From Zantedeschia hybrid cultivar (Eukaryota; Streptophyta; Magnoliopsida; Alismatales; Araceae), in assembly GCA_030544215.1 (NCBI GenBank), contig JARZZO010000004.1:12016501-12080500 (forward strand): a stretch of 64,000 nucleotides of DNA, in the 5' to 3' direction. How positions within the stretch are numbered: the stretch's first letter is position 1; the number at the start of each line of letters is the position of its first letter. Below are positions 13,175 through 23,029 of this stretch, one piece after another. Under the pieces are notes generated by a model, which worked only from the letters and a program-made list of their open reading frames with translations, had not been told where the DNA came from and did no database searches. Made by a program: the position numbers and the translations under genes.

Positions 13175-13192
13175 AGCAAAATCTTCAGTTTT

Positions 13193-13829
13193 AACATAGT
13201 CACTTTTAAAACCCTTGGTTTTGGTTTTTTGATAATTTAGGACTGAAAATCAGATAAAAAGAATGGCACATGAAGCCAACAAGATATTGAAATCCAATAA
13301 TTTACAGCCCTTCGAACATAAGAAGAGCACTGTATATAATTCATGGCACTTCAAACATAAGAAAAACACCGTTTTCTAACATCTTATGATGTTTTACATC
13401 ATTTACGGCACACCAAATAACCCCTTAAAGCATGGCAAGAACACCTTATACTTTCACTCTACATGTCAAAATGGAAGAAACCAGTAAAGGATGGATGTGG
13501 ACTGAGACAGAGGGCACCAAAGAAAGCATAATTGGTAAGATATGTGTATGACACATATGAATCTTTGAATATTACTCTTGTTTGCTGTATTGAGACTGAA
13601 ATCTAGGGGTAAGTTCAGAACAACAGGGGGGGTGTGGAGGGGAATTGCTACCCCTTCCCTCTGCCACTGGAGGCAGACATACTACATTCCCACATAAACA
13701 GCAAAAAGACACAAACAACTCAAAAAGTAAAATGCCCACTTCAGCTTATTTATGATAAGTATCTCAATGAAAAGAGAACAAAAGGAATCCACAAAGACTA
13801 GGAAAAACACAATATGAAATTGAACATAC
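13193..13829. other. Inferred start of the first intron of the phosphatase-like gene
   Basis: AT-rich DNA follows the splice donor G|GTATG at 13829-13828 on the minus strand. No second exon is recognisable in this stretch. Confidence 0.45.
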
Positions 13830-14367
13830 CAAAAGCACAATGGATGTAAACTGGCTTATTCTGAACCCTTTTTCTGCATGCCCATCTAACAGCTGACTCG
13901 ATATCCGATGGCCGAGGTGCCCTTGTATCCCAAGTAGCAATACACAAGTAACCATTACGCAATGAAGCAGCGCTTCTAGGCAGCTCACATGTGCAGTCAA
14001 TAACTGCAGGATCACCCGGTGGCAAATGATCCGGGGAAGAAGGCCATCCCCCAACATATAAACCCTCAGCAACTTCGCTGTATATTGGTTCCCTATCCTT
14101 CAATCTCCTTAGGAACACAAAGATGCGAACAAACGCAAGAAACGGGCCGAACATTAGCATTGACCACAATGGGAATCCCCCATCAGAGCTCTTGCCCAAG
14201 AGTAGAGGAAGATTCACAGCTGTATGAGATGCAATTGCAACCAAACATGCGACTAAAGAGGCATGCAGAAGAGGTATAGGAAGCAGGGTTACGCCAGAGT
14301 TCCTGAAGTAAACAAATGCTAAGAAAAATAGACCTGCCTTCAATCCAATCAGTGTGGATATCCCCAT
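13830..14367 (-). CDS. Dual-specificity-phosphatase-like membrane protein (YnbD-like), first coding exon only
   Basis: Translation from the ATG at 14367 gives 179 codons plus one base. Residues about 5-23, 28-50 and 64-86 are hydrophobic and look like three membrane segments. A cytosolic domain follows, with EGLYVGGWPS (101-110), AVIDCTCELP (121-130), a TWDT motif (145-148, possible general-acid Asp147) and YIHCAFG (174-180). His176, Cys177 and Gly180 fit the cysteine-phosphatase signature HCxxGxxR. The exon stops after the first base of the Gly180 codon at a GT donor (13829), so the catalytic Arg must come from the next exon, which I could not find. Plants have a family annotated as 'YnbD-like' with this layout, usually somewhat over 300 residues; that name is from memory. 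Substrate is unknown. No stop or frameshift is seen in this exon, so the gene may be intact with its downstream exons outside the window. Confidence 0.72.
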
Positions 14368-14742
14368 TTCTATCTGTATCCAATAACACAGTTTCCTCCT
14401 TTTCAGCTGGGAATCCTAGAATAAACAGTACGTGTAGAACTGATATTGATCTCTATCAACCAATGATGAGTCACATCACATGGACAACAATTACAGCTTG
14501 GGCATCAGCAACAAAGCATAGGGGGAAACGTCAACGTGATATAACTCAGAGTGGCTTCAAAAAGAGCATCATCCATAGCACAAGAGAAAAGGATGATTGC
14601 CAGGGTGGGGAAAAATTGCTGCTTTTCAAATCAATGGCGGTCTAGTCGCACTCCAAGCAATACCTTCCCAATCGAACTCCTTCGAGGCATACAATCCACA
14701 ACCCTCGCCACAAGGAAAGGAAACCCAGACGTTAAAAGGGAA
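14368..14742 (-). other. 5' flank or untranslated leader of the phosphatase-like gene
   Basis: The ATG at 14367 is preceded on the minus strand by TTGGATACAG, which could be a splice acceptor for a 5' untranslated exon. No confident upstream exon or TATA box was identified. Confidence 0.35.
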
Positions 14743-15200
14743 TACCTTTTGCTGTTTGGATACACAAATCTGAGCATCACCAGGTAAGGAAGGATGCCCG
14801 CACGCAGTAAAACGCAAGGAATCCTCACGACGTGTCGACGAAAGAGGGAGACTTCCGCGGTTCCACCACCCTCCAAATCCAATCCTCGATATGAAAAGAA
14901 AATAAAAAAAGGAAAAAAAAAGACAGCTTTTTGCTGTTTGCTTACAAAAATCTGAGAGCCTCGGAGGGAGCTTTCCACCACTCTCCAATCCTCTGCAAGG
15001 AAAGAAAGAATTTTTTGTTTGCTGTTCGGATACACACACAAATCCCTCCAATCCTCTAAATGGAAAGAAGAAAGAAAAACTTTTTACTGTTTGGATACAA
15101 AAATCTGAGCCTCACCAGGGAAGGAGGGGTGCCCTGATGCAGCAAAACACAAGGGATCCCCAGCGCAAGCCGATGGAAGAGGCAGTCTTCTCTTCCACCA
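14743..15200 (-). repeat. Degenerate tandem repeats upstream of the phosphatase-like gene
   Basis: Four related segments start near 14745, 14928, 15012 and 15080. Each begins TTTTTGCTGTTTGGATACA (with variants) and continues with an AATCTGAGCCTCACCAGG-like core and CCACCxTCCAATCC-like ends. Two are long (about 125 bp) and two are shortened. They lie in the promoter or leader region of the minus-strand gene. Local duplication is the simplest explanation; no coding role is apparent. Confidence 0.6.
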
Positions 15201-15319
15201 TGGTGAAATGGTGGTCCCCACTTGGAGTTGGTCTTTCTTTTCTTTTTTTTTAAATTTTTTTAATTTTTATAATTTTTTAATATTTCTGATAAGTTTTTGT
15301 AATCTTTATTTTTTAAAAG

Positions 15320-15675
15320 AAAATTTTACTTATATACTCCTCAAATACACTGCATTTATATGTATCTCTAACTCTCAAGTACTAACATTAATGTTTCTGA
15401 AATTTTTAAAAAGTTGCATTCATATCCCTTAATCTAATGATTTTGTATAAATACCCATTTACAAATATTTTGCATATATATCCCTCAACTCCCTAAAATC
15501 TTACATTATGTACTTCCTATCATCTGATGATATCATGATTTATGCAATATTTTTAACATATTCCATTGAAATTTATCTAAATTTGACGGGAAGAATTCAA
15601 ATACAATATTTTAAAAATTTTAAAAGTATCTATAATAATATATGAGAATTAGAAGTATATATGCAGATACGGTCT
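15320..15675. repeat. Foldback (inverted-repeat) element, 'tatatacccct' family, copy 1
   Basis: The left half reads TATATACTCCTCAAATAC... then TATCTCTAACTCTCAAG. The right half carries the reverse of the same words (GAGAATTAGAAGTATATATG, GCAGATACGG). The same word order recurs at 21635-22497 and 54484-54590, so this is a dispersed palindromic family, probably a non-coding DNA element. A target duplication could not be fixed by eye. Confidence 0.5.
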
Positions 15676-15679
15676 TGGG

Positions 15680-16750
15680 GAGGGTTGAATTATCTTCAAA
15701 AAGTTTCCCGTGTAGAGACTAGTTGGGGGAGAGTTGAAGGACCTCGAAAGGATGTTTTTAATAATTGCAAGAACTATTAAGAAATATAAAAATTATATAA
15801 AGTTATAAATAAAAATAAATAAATCATTGAAAAGTAAAAATTGTTTTTTTTTTCGTTAAATTTGTTGGACTAACCAATCTATTTAACGTGCTCCGGAAGA
15901 ACCGCCCCTGTTAAGCATCCACCATCATCTGTGAAAAGAATATTCATACAGAAGGAGGACACTGGCGATATTTGCGGAGCGTATTAATAAAATGTGTAAA
16001 AAAATCCATATTATTTCCTATTCCACATCCTAGAATGCAAAGGAAGAAAAATAAAAAACTAATTAGAACCCTATGTCAGATATTTGGTTTTACTTTTTGT
16101 CCTCGGTTAATTTTTTGCTAAAGAATTTTCTTTTCCACCCACTCCCATTAAATATTATTAACTTTTTTATGCAAATTTTAATTTTACTCTTTGTTTCTTT
16201 GTTTTTCTCACAATTGTAACACGTTAAAACGTTAATATGGCAATGCATTAAGACCTTAAATGCGATAAATCTTACATAATAAGTCAAGATTACATGTTTA
16301 ATGCACTAAGGTGTTAACATCTTATCATATTAACTATTAGAAATAATTAACATGCCAAAGTGTTAATAAACAGATGGTCCACGAACGCTAATTACAATAG
16401 GAGGTAAAAGAATAAGTCTATTTGATAAGGTAGGTGGGTAGCGCCAATTGAAATCTGATAGGGAGGGAGAAATAATATGAGACTTACTGATAGAAGGCTT
16501 AATTACTTTTGTCTAGCCAAAAACATTTGTAATTTTTTCCAATAAAAATATCTAACCTTAATGGTAATTCATAGTGCATCCGTGATATATATTAAAGGAC
16601 AAAAATAAGGAGAGTATCTTATCTCTTTTAGTTGAGATAAAACTAAGAAAATGATTACTTTCTTATTTTTCCAACTTGTTTATCTATATATTTATATTTA
16701 AATATGTTCTAGAAGTTATGAGATCATAATATTATAAGTATTTGAAATTC
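15680..16750. other. Unassigned AT-rich DNA
   Basis: No recognisable frame, RNA or terminal repeat. Confidence 0.5.
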
Positions 16751-16756
16751 TACATA

Positions 16757-16957
16757 TAAATCATGTTTAATACAACAGTTGTAGATTTATCACTTATAGA
16801 TTTCAATTGCCATATAGATAACTAAGAATGTCAATATTAAGTAGAAAAGGTCACATATAAAATCACTTTCAATACAAAAATTGTAGATTTATCACTTCTA
16901 GATTTCAATTACATATCATTAAGAATTTCAATATTAAGTAGAAAAGGTCATATAAAT
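16757..16957. repeat. 102-bp tandem duplication
   Basis: Two adjacent copies share GTAGATTTATCACTT (16781 and 16883) and AATATTAAGTAGAAAAGGTCA, offset by 102 bases, with scattered substitutions and small indels. Confidence 0.75.
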
Positions 16958-17039
16958 AATCTGTTTGCACACATCAAGGAGTCATTCTACATACAAAAAA
17001 AATGATCTTTTATATGTTGGTAATATGCTTAATGACATG

Positions 17040-17040
<1 letters not shown>

Positions 17041-17066
<26 letters not shown>
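17041..17066. repeat. (AT)13 microsatellite
   Basis: An uninterrupted AT dinucleotide run. Confidence 0.95.
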
Positions 17067-17070
<4 letters not shown>

Positions 17071-17275
17071 ATATAGGAATAATAAATATATATTTGTTGT
17101 ATATCTAGTTTCATTTTGAATCCACATCCTATAAGTTAGACATTTATTGGAATATGATACATGAAAGTTGTGCGCTTAACATCCAGTTAGTAATTGGAGT
17201 GAAAACGTAAAATGAATATCCATTCTGATTTATATTCCAAGTGTTGATGTCATTTGACGTTGCTCTTAGATTTTG

Positions 17276-17985
17276 TTGGTGAAAATCCATGGTTTTTTCT
17301 CATAACATTAGTGCTTTCTATGAGAACCTTAGTCATAAGCACAAGTTTATCTTCTTAGAGGGTTATATAAATACATAGAATGGGAATTAGATAATCTTTT
17401 GTCAATTATTGAGAAAACAAGGTTCTACTTATAAAGAAGGTCTCTCACTTTTATTTCAATGAGAATTCTTTTTTCTACTAAAAGGACAAAATTATGAAAC
17501 TACTTCCATGGGCTATAGCAGATAATATCTTGTTAGTGACAGCATACAGTTCCTTCCTATAACATTGGCGTAGTTTGTGGGAATGCCAATGATAAGCACA
17601 AGCTTACTTTCTCAAGAGATTATGTAAAGACAAAAAATGATGACTAAATAATCCTGATACAGTAGTTGAGAAGGCGACTATGTGCTCATCAAAAAAGTCT
17701 CCCACATTCTTCTCAATAGGGGTCTTTGTTTAATAAAAAGACAAAACCGTGTGATTACTTTTATGGGCCAAAATGAACAATTCCTTAATGAAAAAACCCA
17801 AGGTTCCTTCCTGCAGCATGTAAAGGCATAGAACAGAGGCTAAGTAATCCCCTATTGGCATGTAATTTATAAAGAAGGTCATTTACCTTCCTCCCAATAA
17901 AAGTCATTTTCTTAGTGAAAAGACGAAACTATGAGGCCATCTCTATGGGTCAAAGCGGATAATACCTTGTTGGCAAGGCTGTGAT
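17276..17985. repeat. Three diverged tandem repeats of about 240 bp
   Basis: Words recur in the same order three times: CATAACATTxGxG / AAGCACAAGxTTA / GAGAxTATxTAAA / AATAATCxT / AAAGAAGGTCTCxCAC / AAAAGACAAAAT / ATGGGCxAxAGCxGATAATAxCTTGTT. The units start near 17280, 17530 and 17775. They are non-coding, and the source (possibly an LTR fragment that amplified in place) is unknown. Confidence 0.55.
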
Positions 17986-17989
17986 TTTG

Positions 17990-20435
17990 TCTAACTTTAG
18001 TAATATTTACTTATTTAGATGTTTTCAAATGAAATTCGTGTTTAATGGGTGATAGCGGTGAAATTTATTGTATTTTTTAAGTTTTTATAAGATTTAATTT
18101 TTTATAATAAATTATTTTTGTCCTGTTTGAGTCATTATTCAATATATATGTAATGAAACATTTTACCGATTTGAAATACATAACTAAAGATAGTACAAGA
18201 GCATGAAGCCAGGACGAGTTTACTACCTAACTTATGTACTATGGCTGTAATTTAGAGAGATGTAATTTAGAGAGAAATAATCTGTATGTTAAACATATAG
18301 TACTAAAAGATATAATATCATTCATACTAAAGATAGTAATTTAGAGTGGATATGGCATTTTCGCATATGTAGTGTTAAATGGATAATCCGTAGCCGTTGT
18401 GTTTATGATCTGGATATGGAGCAGATATTAGATTTTAGATATTCTCTGAATTTGGAACGGATACGAATAATATTTGAATATTGAAAGGATTAATTTAAAA
18501 AATAATATTTGAGAGAATTAATCCATCAAAAAATTTAAAACATATATTAATATATGACTGACTTGAAGTAGCTATCATAAAAGGATAAAAATACTTGACA
18601 TAAAAATATTAAAAAATATTTATTTGATATAAAAATGATTAAATTAAAATATTCATATATGAATAGATATTCATATATTTAAAATAATAATAATAATTTG
18701 GTCTTAGGTTATACATGTAATTATGACTATTAGGTAAACTTAATCCAGAGCAAATCTTAAGCAGAGCAAATATGAAATTTTTGTGATTGTTCCGTTTGAG
18801 AAACGGATCACAAATGGATATCTAATTATGATCCGTTAGATATCTTTCTCAGATAAAAAATAGGCTATCTAAATACCAATCTAGAGAAAAGCTTGGATAG
18901 AATTCGGATCTGCTTACAGCCCTACTATGCACAGTAATGAAAGAGAAAAATCAGATACTTCAGAGATTGGATAAACCCAACGGCCACATTGGAAGTAAAA
19001 CTAACAAGGAATATATGAAACCTGACGAACAAGTCTCAGGATCCTTCCTCTATACATTCAAGACTGCGATTTGATCTGAAGCAACAAATAAGGATTGAAG
19101 AGGCTCGGAGATGGATGCTTCCAACAGATTGCATCTGGATAAAGCGCCTGGGCCGGGTCATGAGCATTGCGGGAACGGCCGATGTAGAACCCTAGTGTAT
19201 GAACTAGATACGAAGCAGCGAGCTGACTTCGACAAACTCCAAAGGATACGAGAATGTCGTGATAAGCCTCCGGTCAGATAGATAAACTGATATAGCAAGT
19301 TTGAGCAATCAGTGGAGAAGATGAGGTCGAACAGGAAGCGGAGCCATTCGGGTTGAAGGAGGGTACGATAAACTTGTTGGGGAGAAGAAGTATGGGCAAC
19401 AGAGGTCTAACAACATGGAAGATAAGGGGAGAGGACCGGAGTGGAGGAGGAGCAGGTGAGAGCCAGAGAAGTGACAAACCGGAGCAGAATAATTTGAATG
19501 TTATAGATTAAAGTTGAACTTAGGTATTATTTAAGAATATTTTGGAAACTTTAAATTTTAGAAGAATTTAGATTTTAAAAAGAACTACGTCATTATTTTT
19601 TTAATTTAAATTTTAAGAGAAATTATTTATTGTTCAGAATTTCATTTAAAAAGATTAGGAGAACTTAAATTTGAAGATACATCAAAGTATACTTTTATCC
19701 TCGTACTATTTTTTTAAAAAAATTAGATAGTAAAAAGAGAAAAGAAGAGGGTGCTATTTTTTAGAATCTTCATATTCTCCTTCTATCCTTTTTAAAGATA
19801 CTTCAAAAATAGAAAAGAGATCTTTTTTTAACATAGAATAAAATTTAAATTCTAATAGAATCTACTTGTCTTTTTTTCTTTTTCTTTTTTAAATGACACT
19901 TTTAAGATTCCCCCCAAACCCGAGGTAAAAATTTTCCCAAATAAAACCTTAAAATAAGTAGAATTCTGATATGCAGGACAATATTTGAAGTTGGAGATTC
20001 AAATACAGCAAAGCAAAGCAAAATTACATACCCCTCCACCCAGGATTCCATGCTAAGAAACCCCTGAGGCGAGAATTTCAATAATATATGAACTTAAACT
20101 CGTTGAAGAGGATCTTTAAATAGAATATATCATGGTGCATGGAATAATTTCATATTAACCACTCTTATATGTTAACTTTCAAAAGTGATAAACTTATTTG
20201 CATATTATCATATATATATCATCCTCATCTGTAACATATAATATAAGCCAGTTGTGGGTTTTATGGTCGCTCGTTCAGGTTTTACAGTTCTTTTACTTTC
20301 CCGATTTACACTCTCTTTCCCCTCTAGTTTTATCTTTCTCTCTTCAGCCCATGTATGCCATGAACATTACATAGGTTTTTTCATTTGAGAATAACTTGTT
20401 GTAACGCACATGACTAAGTTAGAATGGACCGTCTT
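17990..20435. other. Unassigned AT-rich DNA
   Basis: No recognisable gene. A less AT-rich patch at about 18950-19480 has only short frames without known motifs. A run of short A/T blocks follows to 20200. Confidence 0.5.
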
Positions 20436-20439
20436 GTCC

Positions 20440-20958
20440 CAGTTCGTTATGTGTACAATCACATGTGGCCCCGCGTCTCACATTAAATGTGTCTTGAAGA
20501 TCATAAGCACTGGCCACAACTGAAATTATCCGATGTACTCCAACACTCCCCCTCACAGCCAAGATGGGCCGTGGAAATTAGATAACAGGAGGTGGCGCAA
20601 ATTAGAAGATAAAGTTGGGTCAAGTCCTGCTCTGATATCATGTTGAAGTTATTGGGCCATCCAACTCAAAACCTTAAGGCAATGAGTGGAGTAAGGCACC
20701 ATCTATTAAACACTTTTTGATTTTGTCCTTTTTCCAATACAGGACTATTCTAACACGCCCCCTCATGTGCAGGCCGATTTTAGGCTCTGTCACGTGGACC
20801 ACAAATACGGGGTGCGTGACCCAATTCGTAACTATGGGCTCTGATACCATCTTACAAACTACAAAACCCAAGTGTTGAGTTTGAAGGAGCCCAAGATCAT
20901 AAGCACTGGCCACAACTGAAATTATCCGATGTAAGACTATTATATAGCCGTTCCAACA
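20440..20958 (-). mobile_element. Tandem array of TRIM retrotransposons (three LTR units, two interiors)
   Basis: Read on the minus strand, the order is as follows: LTR unit ending at 20958 (starts TGTTGGAACGGC); primer site TGGTATCAGAGC (20849-20838); interior; polypurine GAGGGGGCG just before 20755; a 115-bp LTR 20755-20641 (TGTTAGAATAG...CTTCAACA); primer site TGATATCAGAGC (20640-20629); interior; polypurine GAGGGGGAG; and a third LTR from 20545 down (starts TGTTGGAGTACATCGG). The first and third LTRs share ACATCGGATAATTTCAGTTG and CAGTGCTTATGATCTT; the middle one differs. There is no coding capacity, which fits terminal-repeat retrotransposons in miniature. The lower boundary near 20440 is approximate. 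Confidence 0.65.
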
Positions 20959-20959
20959 C

Positions 20960-21565
20960 TATGTTATAGAAGATTAATTTCATTAGCACAACTCCTTGTG
21001 ATTTAATTATCATTACATAAGTCTATAGACATCAATATATATATATATATATGAGAAATATCATTCATCTTTGAATAAAAAATGTAATAATTAAATCCGT
21101 TACATCATTGGTTTAAGACACTCTAACTTCTTCACAGTTGAAGTTTTACTTATAAACATGTGATAAATAAGTAAAGCGTAAGAAGTGATGCATAGTTAAA
21201 TCAAGCAAAAAATAAAATACAACCGAATAATTGGGTTTGAAAACTTATGTTTGATGGACCTCATTGAACGCTAGCCAATTAAAAGTTTTAAGTCTCAGTC
21301 ACCTAATTCACCACAATAAGAGTATCGCGTAAGATGTAATTATCAGAGTTAGCAATGAGTTGAGTTGCCCAAGCTCAGCCTAGAGCTACCTTGACTCGGT
21401 CAAACAAATGAGCTGAACCCAAGTCTGAGATTGAGTTTGATAGGCTAAATGAGCCGAACTCAAGTTAGGTGAAGCTCGGATCAATTTGCTTATGAGTTAA
21501 CTTAGACTAAAAAAAATTAACTAAACGTTACACTCTTTAATGGCAATCATGCAAATAACCAACAT
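20960..21565. other. Unassigned DNA
   Basis: AT-rich, with a short AT run near 21033-21051 and a GAGCT/AGCTC-rich patch at 21350-21490. No gene is seen. Confidence 0.5.
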
Positions 21566-21568
21566 TTA

Positions 21569-22742
21569 GGATGTTTTTGGTATAGCTTTTATTTGAAAGA
21601 AATTCTTAACTTGCTCTTATATAACATAGGGTTTTTTGCATATATACTCTTGAAGAACACTATATTTACATCTATACCTCCAACTCTCACATATTATCGA
21701 CAATACTCCTGAAATCTTTAAAATGTTGTATTTATACTCTTTCGTCAAACTAAGGTGAATTTCAACGAAACATGCCAAAAAGATTCTATAAATCATGATA
21801 GGATTTTTTGTGTGTATATATCCTTGCAAAATACCATATTTGCATCTACACTTCCAACTCTAACATATTGTCATCAATACCACTGAAATCTTTAGAAACG
21901 TATCCCTCCATCTAAATATTTTGTATAGATAATCTTAAATTCACTAATATCTTACATATATAGCCCTCAATTCATTAAAAGTTTGCATATGTACCCCCAA
22001 CACCCGATGTTATCATAATTTGTAGAATCTATTTTGCATATTTCGATGAATTCATGTTAGTTTGACGGAGGGCTATAATTGCAATATTTTGAAGACTTCA
22101 GGGGTATTGATGACTGATTTTTTGCATATATACCCCTAAAATATCATATTTGTATTTATACCTCAAACTCTCACATATTGTCATTAATACCCCTAAAATC
22201 TTCAAAATGTTACATTTACACCCCTCTGTCAAACTAACATGAATTTCACCAAAAATATGTTAAATACATTCCATAAATCATGATAACATCGGGAGTGTTA
22301 GGGGTACATATGCAAAAGTTTAGTAAATTGAGGGATACATATGCAAAATATTAGTAAATTTAGGAGTATCTATGCAAAATATTTAGATGGAGATGTATAA
22401 GTGCAAGCTTTCTGAAGATAAAGGGTATTGATATAATATGTGAGAGTTGGAGATATAGATGCAAATACGATATTTCAGAGGTATATATGCAATAAGACCA
22501 TATAAAATTAAAACTAGTAAATAAAAATAGTTATAACTAATAGTGGGTAGCTATAAAATCAAACCTCTCCCAAACATTTTAACTTTCTCTAATTTAAGAA
22601 ACTCTAATGTGAACTTTTTAGTTGAAAACTAAAAAACAACCAGAAGCTATTGTAAATGGCTTCCAACACCTATCTTTTCTTCCTGAAAATAATTTAAAAA
22701 ATTAAAAAATACTTCTACTTAGAAGTTGCACTAAGCATGGCC
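21569..22742. mobile_element. PIF/Harbinger-like MITE copy 2, split by foldback elements
   Basis: The left end GGATGTTTTTGGTATAGC pairs loosely with the right end ...GCACTAAGCATGGCC in inverse. TTA flanks both sides (21566-21568 and 22743-22745). The outer parts match the other MITEs (ATTTGAAAG near the start, TTCTACTTAGAAGTTG near the end). The middle, 21635-22497, is a separate palindromic repeat cluster, so this is an element inside an element. The right-hand TTA is shared with the next MITE. Confidence 0.55.
21635..22497. repeat. Cluster of three foldback-element copies ('tatatacccct' family)
   Basis: Three starts of the same sequence (TTTTTTGCATATATAC, near 21635, 21808 and 22118) each run into CATATTTGCATCTATACCTC, then AACTCTCACATATTGTCATC, then CTGAAATCTTCAAAATGTT. 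The inverse of these words closes the cluster (ATGTGAGAGTTGGAGATATA, GATATTTCAGAGGTATATAT; 22436-22492). Copies are thus nested or fused. No protein is encoded. Confidence 0.6.
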
Positions 22743-22745
22743 TTA

Positions 22746-23025
22746 AGGTGTGTTTGGCATAGCTCTCAATTGGAAATACTTTTTTGGCTTTTATTTAGTT
22801 ATTTTGTGAAAAAAAGTAAATATTGAAAGTTACTTACATAGTATTCAATTTGTTTTTTGTCTTTCAACCAAAAATTCCAATTTGAACTTTTTTGAATTAG
22901 AGAGAAAAAGGAGGTTAAACTTTTATAACAACACAAAATTATTTGTAACTATCTACATCTGTTATTGTTTTATGTTATGAGAAGTTAAAAATAATTTTCA
23001 ATTAAAAATTATGCCAAACACGCTC
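22746..23025. mobile_element. PIF/Harbinger-like MITE copy 3 (280 bp)
   Basis: The left end AGGTGTGTTTGGCATAGC and the reverse of the right end GAGCGTGTTTGGCATAAT form terminal inverted repeats. TTA lies on both sides (22743-22745 and 23026-23028). The body shares AGTTATTTTGTGAAAA and AACTTTTATAACA words with the other copies. This is the cleanest short member of the family here. Confidence 0.72.
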
Positions 23026-23029
23026 TTAG

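Noticed and set aside
20838..20849. tRNA gene suggested by GCTCTGATACCA
   Set aside because: This is the retrotransposon primer binding site; no cloverleaf surrounds it. The same applies at 39149-39160 and 20629-20640.
20674..20913. 79-codon minus-strand frame
   Set aside because: It runs across TRIM LTR, polypurine tract and primer site and is therefore non-coding.
20440..20958. Cassandra-type TRIM carrying a 5S rRNA-like promoter
   Set aside because: No 5S-like A, IE or C box pattern was recognised in the LTR units.
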